Below are positions 1-20,260 of a stretch of 64,000 nt of DNA, in pieces. The notes beneath the pieces were generated by a model. It was not told the DNA's origin, did no database searches, and worked only from the letters and a program-made list of their open reading frames with translations. Made by a program: the position numbers and the translations under genes. This DNA comes from Struthio camelus (taxonomy: Eukaryota > Chordata > Aves > Struthioniformes > Struthionidae), in contig NC_090968.1 of the NCBI RefSeq assembly GCF_040807025.1, forward strand, positions 1,054,001-1,118,000, written 5' to 3'. Within the stretch, counting starts at the first letter, position 1, and each line of letters begins with the position of its first letter.

Positions 1-976
1 AAAAATGTTATTGCAATTTCTCTCCCGAGCGAGGCAGCCTTCGGCGCGCCCCAGCGTGGGAAAGTTCCCGGCCGCCCTGCGCCTGCCGCCGCTGCCTCCC
101 CAAAGCCCCCTCGGTCGGGGCCCCGCCGGTGGGTTCCTCCCCCTCAGCCCGGGGCGGTTATTTTGGGGACAGGGACATCTCTGATCTTGCTGCGAGCGGT
201 TCCTCCCCAGCTTCAGCTGCGGTCGGCCATGCGCTTATCTCCGGCTGGGAAATGAGCACGAGGCGAGCGGTTTTGCTCCCTGTTTTTCCCCGAAAAGCAC
301 CCCGTTTGCCCAAAAGCGGGACGTGCCATCGCCCTTGTAGCTACAGAGCCGGGGGGCTCCCCCACCTCCCCTGCGGTTGGCATCCGAAGGGTTAAGCGCG
401 GTTCCCTGCAGCCGGGCCTGGGGCGCTTGAGGACGCGGCGCACGGCCGAGCACTGACAGCTTGCTCGCGCGCGCATGCCGTTCCCCTCATTGCGGGAAAG
501 CGAAGCGCAAGGGCGGGAGCGAACCCTGTGGGATTCAGCCTCCAGCCGGCCGCCGGCATCCCCCGCTTTACACTCCGGCTCGGTTTCATCGCCTGCAGAG
601 CGCTCCCCGCAGGCGCGACGGGGCAGCGAGCGAGCCGGCGGACGCTCTCCGCCGCCGCTTGTCATCCCCAGGCGCCTGCAATAAGCGAGCGGGTTCGCTC
701 CCGAAAGCGGCGCGCCGGCCCCTCGCCCTGCCGAAACGTCCGTCGGGGCCCTGCGCCCTCGGCGCCACGTGGAGACGCGAAAGCAGAGCAGAACATAGGG
801 CTGAGAACGCTTCAATCGTCGCAGGAATGCTTGCGGCAAGAATTTAATGCTCTGCCGTCGTTTGCCTTTGCGTCGCCCGGCGAGAGGCGGTCGGGCTCCG
901 CTGGGGGCAGCCGAGTCGCGGAGGTGGGAGAAAGCAGTTTTCGGGGGTCCTGAGCCCGGAGCTGGAGGCAGGACGC

Positions 977-1091
977 CCTCCTCCTCCTCTTCCTCCTCCT
1001 CCTCCTCTTCCTCCTCCTCCTCCTCTTCCTCCTCCTCCTCCTCTTCCTCCTCCTCCTCCTCCTCCTCCTCTTCCTCCTCCTCCTCCTCCTC
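977..1091 (+). repeat. (TCC)n polypyrimidine microsatellite
   Basis: About 115 bases consist almost only of TCC and occasional TTCC units on the plus strand. It lies in a TET3 intron. The reading frames across it are runs of Ser or Lys/Arg and are not genes. Confidence 0.95.
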
Positions 1092-1362
1092 GCTGTCACC
1101 TGCTCCTGCCTCATGCCGCGGCCCATGGGTGGTGGAAATCCCACGCGGCGCCCCGTGAGCGATTTCGAAAGCGCCCGGCGGGGCGGCAACGTGGGCGGTG
1201 TCCGGGTTAGCACCCGCGGGCGCGCGCGCGTAGGGCGGCGAGTGTCAAGGCCGCTGGGAAAGGCTGGGGCTGTCGTCTTGGGCTCCTCGGTCGCGGCGGC
1301 CGCCGGGTGACGTCTCCCCCGCGGCGCCTGGCGGGTGCACGGGGCTAGCTTGGCGGACAGGC

Positions 1363-2495
1363 TGGGTGCTCCTGCGCCCGGTGCTCCCGCGTCGGGTGCT
1401 CTTGCACAGGGTGCTCTTGCTCTGGGTGCTCCTGCGTCAGATGCTCTTGCACTGGGTGCTCTTGTGCTGGGCGCTCCCGTGCCGCAATGGCGCTCCTGCA
1501 TCGGATGCTCTTGCACTGGGCGCTCCCGTGCCGCGGTGGTGCTCCTGCAGTGGGTGCTGCTGTGTCGGGTGCTCTTGCACGGGGTACTCCTTGCGGTGGG
1601 TGCTCCTGCCCCATGGTGGTGCTACTGTGCTGCAGTGGTGCTCTGGTGCTGGGTGCTCGTGCACTGGGTGCTCCTATGTTGCGATGGTGCTCCTGCACTG
1701 GGTGCTCTTGCACAAGGTGCTCCTGCGCTGGCTGCTCTTGTGCGGCAGTGGTGCTCCTGCGCCGGGTGCTCCTTGCAGTGGGTGCTCCCGCGCCACGGTG
1801 GTGCTCGCGTGACGGGTGCTTGTGCACTGGGTGCTCCTGCGTTGTGATGGTGCTCCCGCGCCGCGGTGCCGCTCCTGGGCCGGATGCTCCCGCGCCGTGA
1901 TGCTGTTCCCGCGCCAGGTGCTCCTGCGCCGCGGTGCCGCTCCTGGGCCGGATGCTCCCGCACCGCGATGCCGTTCCCGCGCCAGGTGCTCCTGCGCCGC
2001 GGTGCCGCTCCTGGGCCGGATGCTCCCGCACCGCGATGCCGTTCCCACGCCGGGTGCTTCCGCGCCGCGGTGCTGCTCCTGGGCCGGATGCTCCCGCGCC
2101 GCGGTGCCGTTCCCACGCCGGGTGCTTCCGCGCCGCGGTGCTGCTCCTGGGCCAGGTGCTCCCGCGCCGTGATGCCGTTCCCACGCCGGGTGCTTCCGCG
2201 CCGCGGTGCTGCTCCTGGGCCAGGTGCTCCCGCGCCGTGATGCCGTTCCTGCGCCGGGTGCTCCCGCGCCGCGGTGCCGTTCCCACGCCGGGTGCTCCCG
2301 CGCCGCGGTGCCGCTCCTGGGCCGGGTGCTCCTGCACCACGATGCTGTTCCCGCGCCGGGTGCTCCCGCGCCGCGGTGCTGCTCCTGGGCCAGGTGCTCC
2401 CGCGCTGCGATGCCGTTCCCGCGCCAGGTGCTCCCGCGCCGCGGTGCCGTTCCCACGCCGGGTGCTCCCGCTGCGGGTGCCCCCGCAGTGCGGTG
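1363..2495 (+). repeat. GC-rich minisatellite, 34-bp dimeric unit
   Basis: Tandem units alternate a roughly 15-base part (GGGTGCTCCCGCGCC type) with a roughly 19-base part (GCGGTGCCGTTCCC type). The first 450 bases are more diverged and the part after about 1850 is much more regular. The unit lacks stop codons in several frames, which gives long artefactual open frames on both strands. Confidence 0.93.
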
Positions 2496-2571
2496 CAAGA
2501 AAGAGAAAACGCGGGAGGGAGAAGGGGCTGGGCCACAGGGTGCTGACGCCTCTCTCCTCTCCTCCTCCCAG

Positions 2572-13044
<10,473 letters not shown>

Positions 13045-13108
13045 GAGCCGGCGGCGGGCCGTCTCTTACCTCAAAAGTCGGCAGCACTGGAGCCTGGTGT
13101 TGCTTTTG

Positions 13109-13115
13109 TGGTGCT
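13109..13115 (+). promoter_or_regulatory. miR-29 seed match in the TET3 3' UTR
   Basis: TGGTGCT complements the miR-29 seed. Other copies are at 13768-13774, 15125-15131, 15413-15419 and 17020-17026. TET genes, including TET3, are established miR-29 targets in mammals. Function here is inferred. Confidence 0.5.
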
Positions 13116-13830
13116 TTCTCCTCGTGCATGTAGGAGAAGAAGAAAAAAAAATTATATATATACTTTAAAAAGAAAAAAAACGGAAAAAAAGGAAAAAAAA
13201 AGTCCGCTCGAGTGCAAACCTTCGGAAACCTGCACTTTGCGAGGAGTTTAAAAAGAGAAACAAGCTAAAAAGGAACGATGCTGTTAACGTTTTTCAGTAA
13301 TCTAATATTTATATCTCTGCATTTTTTTAATCTATCCTTGTACGTCGCAAGAATGGAAAGAAGAGTTTATAGTGTCCTTTCACAAAGGAGAGGTTTTTAA
13401 TTCCATTTAAAATATGTATTTATTGGAATTTTTTTTAATTGTTATGACAACAATGAAGCAGATCTTAAAATAACAAAAACCAACAAAAAAAAAAAAACAA
13501 CCCAGAACACCAAACCAGCTTACAAGGAGATAGACGAATCTGTACAGCTCACACGCATCGCGGCTGGTGGGAATCTCAGCTCGACGGTCACCTGGAAACG
13601 TACGCTTTAACGTCAGCCGGACGCGCTGAACAGCCGGTTTCTCAAACAAACTGAAATACATATTTTGCAACTCAATGAATCCTTTCTTACAGATACAGTA
13701 ACCCTGCTCGTGGCGGGGCGCGCTCCATCCTTTCCGCCAGCCGACGGCAGGATTCGCCCTGCCGCCGTGGTGCTTTTGCCGGAGCCGGGGCAGCCCGAAG
13801 CCACGGGAAACGGGTCCGAGCAGCGGCGGG

Positions 13831-14945
13831 GACCGCGGGAAACGCTGCAGGAAACGCCGCAGGAAATGGGTCCAAGCAGCAGCGGGGATTGTGGGAAACG
13901 CCGTGGGAAACGCTACAGGAAACGGGTCCAAGCAACAGTGGCAACTGCAGGAAACGCTGCAGGAAACGCCGTGGGAAACGCCGCAGGAAACGCTGCAGGA
14001 AACGGGTCCAAGCAGCAGTGGCAACTGCAGGAAACGCCGTGGGAAACGCCGCAGGAAACGCTACAGGAAACGGGTCCAAGCAGCAGTGGCAACTGCAGGA
14101 AACGCCGTGGGAAACGCCGCAGGAAACGCTGCAGGAAACAGGTCCGAACGGCAGCACAGACTGCAGGAAACGCCGTGGGAAACGCTGCAGGAAACACCGC
14201 GGGAAATGGGTCCAGGCGGCGGTGGAGACCGCAGGAAACACTGCAGGAAATGCCACGGGAAACAGGTCCAAGCTGCGGCGGAGACCACAAGAAACGCCGT
14301 GGGAAACAGTGGGAAATGGGTCCAAGCGGCAGCGGAGTCTGCGGGAAACGCTGCAGGAAGCGTTGTGGGAAACAGGTCCAAGCAGCGGCGGAGACCGCGG
14401 GAAACGCTGCAGGAAACGCGTCCAAGCGGTGATGGAGACTGCAGGAAACGCTGCAGGAAACACTGCAGGAAACACTGCAGGAAACACGTCCAAGCAGCGA
14501 TGGAGACTGCAGGAAGCACTGCAGGAAACGCCGTGGGAAACGAGTCCAAGCGGTGATGGAGACTGCAGGAAGCACTGCAGGAAACGCTGCAGGAAATGGG
14601 TCCAAGCAGCAGCGGAGACTGCGGGAAACGCTGCAGGAAACGCTGCAGGAAACGCCGTGGGAAACGCTGCAGGAAACGCCGCAGGAAACGCTGCAGGAAA
14701 CGCCGCGGGAAACGCTGCAGGAAACGCCGCAGGAAACGCTGCAGGAAACGCTGCGGGAAACGCTGCGGGAAACGCTGCAGGAAACGCCGCAGGAAACGCT
14801 GCAGGAAACGCCGCGGGAAACGCTGCAGGAAACGCCGCGGGAAATGCTGCAGGAAACGCTGCAGGAAACGAGTCCAAGCGGCAGCGCAGACCGCGGCAAA
14901 CGGGTCCAAGCAGCAGCGGCGAGCGCAGGAAACGCCGCAGGACGC
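13831..14945 (+). repeat. 12-bp minisatellite (GGAAACGCYGCR) in the TET3 3' UTR
   Basis: Units of GGAAACGCTGCA and GGAAACGCCGCA or GGAAACGCCGTG run for 1.1 kb, interrupted in the first two-thirds by GGGTCCAAGCAGC-type spacers. The last 250 bases are nearly pure 12-mers. Because 12 is a multiple of three, the array yields long Ala-Gly-Asn or Ala-Phe-Pro frames that are artefacts. Confidence 0.95.
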
Positions 14946-15718
14946 AGCGAGGCGACGGCCGGTCCCCGCCAGCTCGGGCTTGTGGACTCCTTTTCTCCGG
15001 CGCCGTGATTTCCCGGTGCTTTCGGCGAGGCGAGAAGAGGAGCGGCGGCTACTGTATCTGTAAGAAGCCGAGGAAAAAAACTGTGAATAGCTAGTGTTGC
15101 TCTGTACATCACTGTTGCTCCGTCTGGTGCTTTCGGTCTCTAGGGGACTTTCTCTCTTCGAGCAGCTCTGGGAAGAGCCAACACCAAGACTTGACTTGCG
15201 AACCGCCTCGGTTGCGCATTTTTCCAATGGTGCATGCGAACGGACCGCCGGCGCCCTGAGCGCGCCGCCATCCCCGATGCAAAAACGCGCTCGGCGCCCC
15301 TTTTCCCGCAGGCTAGTCCGCCGGCGGATCGCTTCGGTTTTCCCGGTGCCATTCCCGTTTCTAATTACTACCGCAAAAAAAAAAAAAAAAAAAAAACCAA
15401 CAACAAAACCCGTGGTGCTTTTTTTTCACAATTTGATTTGGTTTTTTTTTTTTTTTTTTTTGAAATGTAAATCTCTCGGGCAGCGAGAGGCGGGGTGCGA
15501 CCGCGGAGGTTGCAGCCGGGTGCCGGGATCCTCAGTCGTTATTTTGCACTTTCAGGTGCCTTTTGGGGAGCGAGCGAGAGAGAGGGCGAGAGCTGAACCC
15601 GTAACCCTGCGTAACCTCGTGTTTTACTGTAAACCCCCCTTGTCCCTTGCGCACTGGCACAGAATAAGCAGGATCTCTGCAAACCATCCTGAACATTTAC
15701 GTGGTCTGATTTTAAACC

Positions 15719-15878
15719 TGTAAATAGCGAAAGATTTTTTTTTTTTTTAAAAGCACTTTCACCTAGATTTAAAAAGGAAAAAGGAAACAAAATGAGAAAA
15801 AGACAAAAAAAAAAAATCAACCCCAACAACTTGAAAGCAGTATGTTTTAAACAGATTATCGTGGGAGAACTGTAAATA
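15719..15878 (+). promoter_or_regulatory. Two Pumilio-type elements
   Basis: TGTAAATA occurs at 15719-15726 and again at 15871-15878, both matching the Pumilio consensus TGTANATA and lying in an AT-rich part of the TET3 UTR. Two such sites within 160 bases suggest, but do not prove, Pumilio control. Confidence 0.4.
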
Positions 15879-16427
15879 ACGGCAGAATATTTAACACGCT
15901 TTGTCCGTCCTTCATAATTTTCTTTTTTTGTTGCTGTTTGTTTTTTAACCGTATTCTGTAAAGTCGCATATATTTGACGAGGAAACTATCGCTTTTCTTA
16001 TAAGTACCCAATAGCATATCAGGATTGTAGATTTTATCCCAAGTCAGATCTCTAGGAAAGCCTCGGGGCTCCGCGGCGGAGCGGATCGACGTGCTGTGGC
16101 ACGCGTGAGCCGATTTTTGGGGAGGAAAAAAGTCGGATCCGGATGTTTTGCGCCGGGTCGGCTTCGCCGCTGGCGTCGCTTCCCTTCGCCGGAGTCTCGC
16201 CCGCCGGGTAGGTTGTCGCAGGGGTGCCTTGAAAGCTTGGTGGAGACGCCTTTAGAGAGCGAGAAATTGTGATATTTGGGAGAAAAAGGGGGTGCGTTCG
16301 GAGAAGGTGACAGTCCGTGTAACCTGTCTAAGTCCTGCTTCCGCATAGGTTTCCGTTTCGGGGTTTTTCCCAGCCGGCTCCGATGCCGGCTTTCCCGGGT
16401 TGGAGGGGGGACGAAAAGCGAAGCCGT

Positions 16428-16715
16428 GGGAACCGGGAACCGGGAACCGCGGGAACCGGGAACCGCGGGAACCGGCCACCGCGGGAACTGGGAACCGCGG
16501 GAACCGGCCACCACGGGAACCGGGAACTGCGGGAACCGGGAACCGCGGGAACCGGCCACCGCGGGAACTGGGAACCGCAGGAACCGGCCACTGCGGGAAC
16601 CGGCCACCGCGGGAACTGGGAACCGCAGGAACCGGCCACCGCGGGAACTGGGAACCGCGGGAACTGGGAACCGCGGGAACCGGCCACCACGGGAACCGGT
16701 CCCTGCGGGAACCAG
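16428..16715 (+). repeat. GGGAACCGGCCACCGC minisatellite in the TET3 3' UTR
   Basis: About 290 bases of alternating GGGAACCGGGAACCGC and GGGAACCGGCCACCGC units, with near-identical copies. It is immediately followed by the unique segment carrying the let-7 and miR-29 matches. Confidence 0.92.
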
Positions 16716-16759
16716 CTGCCCGGCGCAGTCTCCCCCTTTTTACACTACAGACGTATAAC

Positions 16760-16767
16760 CTACCTCA
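16760..16767 (+). promoter_or_regulatory. let-7 8-mer site (CTACCTCA)
   Basis: CTACCTCA is a perfect let-7 seed match with the flanking A. It lies just after the 16.4-16.7 kb array and 260 bases before the miR-29 8-mer. let-7 control of TET3 has been reported in mouse. Its role here is inferred. Confidence 0.5.
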
Positions 16768-17019
16768 AATCTCAGCCAGTTCGAAAGCGAGCGCGCTTCA
16801 GGACGTCGCGTAGGAGCAAAGAGAAAACTATGCACAGCCGTTTACCCCTTGCTGCTGAGAGTCTGTCGGAAGAGTTTGGGTTTTGGGGGGAGGGGGGGGG
16901 TTGCTTCTGTTTTCGCGGCCCGCCGTCGTCGCAACCTTCCTTTTTTGTTGTTGTTTTTTTTTTTTTAAAGATTTCCTTTCTTTAGGGTGAAATCGTTTTG
17001 CGGCAGGTATACCCAACCA

Positions 17020-17027
17020 TGGTGCTA
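17020..17027 (+). promoter_or_regulatory. miR-29 8-mer site (TGGTGCTA)
   Basis: This is the only one of the five TGGTGCT matches in the UTR followed by A, making it a full 8-mer. It lies in a unique, non-repetitive, AT-rich segment between two arrays, which is the usual setting for an effective site. Confidence 0.55.
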
Positions 17028-17689
17028 GAACAACACGCGGTGTAAACCCACCCGCCCCCTCCGCCGGGGGGGGGGGACTCGACCCCACCGGGTTATTTGA
17101 CAATATTTTTAATTGGGGCGGGCGGGGGGGGGTGACGTTCCCAGGAGACCCCTCTCGCGGGTGCTATCGCTCTGCCTCGTCCCGCGGACGCGCTTTCGGG
17201 GTGGTGGGGGGCGGCCACCCCCCGCCCCGGCTCGGTGCTCCCGGAGGCTCCCGCAGCCTCCGTCCCCGGCCGTGTCCCGGCATCAGGCCCGAAAATCCCC
17301 GAGGTGCCTCAATCGCTGATTTGTGTTATTATTTCCGCCCCCCCCCCTTCCCCCCGTGAATGCTGGCGGGTGCCGGGCGAGCTTTTGGCACGTGAAACCC
17401 TCTGCTCCCGCGCTGCTACGGTGCTTTTCTCGCGCTCGGCCCCGTCCCGCCGAGGTGCTACTCGTCTACGGCGGAAACTAGAGACCCCAGCCGAAGCGGC
17501 GTTTGCTTTGCCGTCACACCGGCTCCTCCGAGCCGGGGCGAGGGGACGCGGCACTGGGTGCCCCCCCTGCCCCGGCGCCGGGAGCTCGTCGTTCTCGCGG
17601 CAACGGGACCGGGCGCTGCGCCCGTCGCCGCGGCTGGGAATGGCTTTTCTCGGTTTGGTTCGCCGCCGGTGCGGGGCCGGCGGGAGCTG

Positions 17690-18780
17690 CGGTGCGTGGG
17701 CAGGGTGTGCGGCACGCTGTGCGGGCACGCGGTGCGGCATGGTGCACGCGTACCCCGTGTAAGCGTGGTGCACAGGCCCGGTGGGCACGCACGGCGGGCG
17801 GTGCGGGGCACGCACACCGGGCCTGGGCATGGTGCACGCACACCATGCCGGGGCGTAACACCCGGGCATGGGGCGCAGCGCACGGGCACGGGGCACGGCA
17901 CGGTGTGCGGACGCAGCGTGCCGGCAGACGCGGTGTGCCGGAGTGGGGTGTAGCGCCGTGAAGACGCATGGTGCGTGGGCACACCTCGCGGGTGCGGTGC
18001 AGGAGCGTGGTGCACAGGCGCGGTGCCTGGCGCGGTGTGCAGGCACGGTGTACGGGTATGGTACAGCGGCACAGTGCAAAGGCACCAGGCACGGCCCAAA
18101 GTGTATGGTGCGCGGTGTGTGGCCTGGTGCGTGTGCACCCCTGTGCATGCCCCGGTGTGTGTGTGCACAGTGCACGGGCGCGCTGTGCGGGAAGCGGGCC
18201 CGGTGTGCAGCATGGTGTGCGTGCACGCATGGCACAGCGTCCGTGCCCGGTGCATGGGCATGCTGCGTGGCGCGTGCACAGTGTGCGTGCACGGTGCATG
18301 TGCACTGTGCACGGGCATGGTGTGCTGGCACAGGACATGTGCACAGTGCATGGGCACCGTGCACAGGCAGCGTGCGTGCACGGGCACAGTGTGTGTGCAC
18401 GGTGCATGCATACAGTGCACAGGCGCAGCACGCGTGCTCGGTGCAAGGGCACGATGCTCGGGCACGGTGCCCGGGTGACGTGCGTGCACGGTGCGCACAG
18501 GCGCAGCACGCGTGCTCGGTGCAAGGGCACGATGCTCGGGCACGGTGCCCGGGTGACGTGCGTGCACGGTGCGCACAGGCACAGCACGCGTGCTCGGTGC
18601 AAGGGCACGATGCTCGGGCACGGTGCCCGGGTGACGTGCGTGCACGGTGCGCACAGGCGCAGCACGCGTGCTCGGTGCAAGGGCACGATGCTCGGGCACG
18701 GTGCCCGGGTGACGTGCGTGCACGGTGCGCACAGGCGCAGCGTGCAGCCCCATGCACGGACACCGGCGGCGTGCGTCACG
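17690..18780 (+). repeat. GTGCACGG-rich array with a 78-bp higher-order repeat
   Basis: Short GGTGCACGGGCACGGTGC-type motifs fill 1.1 kb. Inside it, 18427-18738 is four nearly identical tandem copies of a 78-base unit, with starts at 18427, 18505, 18583 and 18661. It lies in the inferred TET3 3' UTR. Confidence 0.92.
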
Positions 18781-19576
18781 CGCCGGCCCGGTGCAGCAGC
18801 GCGGCGCCCAACCCGCCGCGGGCTCCCGCTCCACCTCGCCGGCCTTTCTTTCTTTCTGTCTTTCTTCTTTTTCCTTCCTTTCCGTTGGTTTATCGGTGCT
18901 ACTTTCCCTTCGGGGTGCCCGCGATTGGAGGCTATCGGCGAGCCAGAGCCCCGCGGCGGCGGCGGCAGCAAAAAAAAGCAAATACCTCAAAATAATAATA
19001 AAAAAAAAACGTAATAATAATAATAATAATAAAGAACCCCCAACGAAAGCAGCGCGGCGACTTCCGAACCGAGGCCGGCGAAGGGCAGGAGCGAGGGCCC
19101 CCTCCTTCCGCTCTGCCATCAGGGATCCTTTTTTGGGGGGGGGGGGGGGCGGTTTGGGTTTTTTTTTTTTCCCCCTTTCCCCCCGCCTCATTTCCGCAGC
19201 CATCGTTCAGGGACGGCGCGCCGCTGGCTGGGCACGGCGCGCCCTTGGGCTCCGTGGCGTCCGTCCGTCCGTCCCCGGGGCGGGCGGCCCGCGGCCGGGC
19301 TTTGGGCGGGGGGGGGGGGTCCCCGGTCCCCTTTCCGTCGGGTTTCCCCCACCCCCCCCCCACCCCAGGGGGTTTTAGCGAGCGCTTCTGTTAATTCTGG
19401 TTTGTTCCCCCCCCCCCCGGCCATCGCTTTTTTGGTTGGATTTTTCCCAAGCAAAGCGGCGCGCGGATGGAGGCGGAGAGGGCGGCGGCGGCCGCCGGGG
19501 TGGCTCGTCCCTCGGACTTCCTATTCGGTGACAAGGCCTCCAATGGAGGCAACCTTGTGACTCACACTTGAAGATT

Positions 19577-19800
19577 TAACCTGTTTTTTCCTATTCTTTT
19601 CCCCCTTTTTCCCCCCTTTTTCCTTTTTTTCCTTTTTTTCCTTTTTTCCTTTTCCTTTTTTCCTTTTTCCTTTTTCCTTTTTTCTTTTTTCCTCTTTTAT
19701 TTTTTCCTCTTTTCCTTTTTCTTTTTTCCTTCTTTCTTTTTTTTCTTTTTTTTTCCTTTTTTCCTTTTTTCTCCTTTTATTCCCCCCCCCCGTTTTTTTT
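19577..19800 (+). repeat. T/C-rich tract near the end of the TET3 3' UTR
   Basis: More than 200 bases are almost entirely TTTTTCC and CTTTTTT. It separates a well-formed unique segment at 19500-19576 from the last AT-rich segment of the UTR. Confidence 0.85.
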
Positions 19801-19826
19801 CTTTTTCGTCGACTTGTGACTGTGGT

Positions 19827-19834
19827 TACTTGAA
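19827..19834 (+). promoter_or_regulatory. miR-26 8-mer site (TACTTGAA)
   Basis: TACTTGAA complements the miR-26 seed with the flanking A. It lies about 350 bases before the poly(A) signal, near the end of the UTR. miR-26 is a reported TET regulator. Confidence 0.5.
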
Positions 19835-20179
19835 ATGAAGTTTTATCCGGGGTTGAGTGACGGGCGGTAGATCTTACAATGTCTCAAGGCAATAGGATTA
19901 ATGTGTATTAAACTGTAGATACTACTAGGACAGTAAATTTATGCCGATAATTTTATTTTGTATAATTTCCCCCCCCCCCTTTTGTTGGTGTTTTTTCTTA
20001 CACTTCCCCCCTCTGCCCCCAGTGTTTCGGTAAATTTATTTTTAGGAGGCCTGAAAATTGCAAGTATGGATCCTTCCCTCTTTTTTTTTTTTAATTTGTA
20101 TTTTATTCTGAGTTACACACAACCAGCCGGTTTGTGAAATGTATTATTCCTGATATCTTTAAAATATTGTGGGTGTTTT

Positions 20180-20185
20180 AATAAA
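20180..20185 (+). terminator. TET3 poly(A) signal
   Basis: Canonical AATAAA in an AT-rich context, followed by a T-rich element. The intergenic minisatellite begins about 80 bases further on, so cleavage is expected near 20200. Confidence 0.75.
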
Positions 20186-20260
20186 TTTTATATTTATTTT
20201 TTGCACTCAAATTCAGCAGCCCTTTTTGTTTCCTGTGTGTGGGGAGTGGGAAATGGGGGG

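Larger units (their letters stand above)
1..2571 (+). other. TET3 intron upstream of the large exon
   Basis: This stretch precedes the acceptor of the TET3 large exon, which ends at 2571 after a run of pyrimidines. No coding exon is recognisable. It is GC-rich and CpG-rich and holds a polypyrimidine tract (977-1091) and a minisatellite (1363-2495). The exons for the TET3 CXXC DNA-binding domain are not in the window and must lie further upstream. Confidence 0.8.
13045..20205 (+). other. TET3 3' untranslated region
   Basis: About 7 kb lie between the TGA at 13042-13044 and a canonical AATAAA at 20180-20185. A long 3' UTR is usual for TET3. AT-rich segments with candidate microRNA and Pumilio sites (13.1-13.7, 15.0-16.05, 16.72-17.03 and 19.5-20.2 kb) alternate with three GC-rich tandem arrays (13831-14945, 16428-16715, 17690-18780). 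A long T/C tract lies at 19577-19800. I infer that the whole stretch is one UTR. An internal AATAAA at 19028-19033 could give a shorter form. Confidence 0.75.

Noticed and set aside
2488-2571. Frame upstream of the TET3 large exon reading GEGAGP, similar to human TET3 GEGAGP
   Set aside because: The similarity is short and lies on the far side of a clear polypyrimidine-AG acceptor. The TG start of the exon matches the human exon boundary better.
13687-15112. Long Ala-Phe-Pro and Gly-Asn-Ala-Ala frames on both strands
   Set aside because: The 12-bp repeat is a multiple of three, so all frames stay open. There is no start context, splice support or known protein.
18427-18738. CRISPR-like regular repeats
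   Set aside because: The units abut with no unique spacers, the DNA is vertebrate, and the pattern is an ordinary higher-order tandem repeat.
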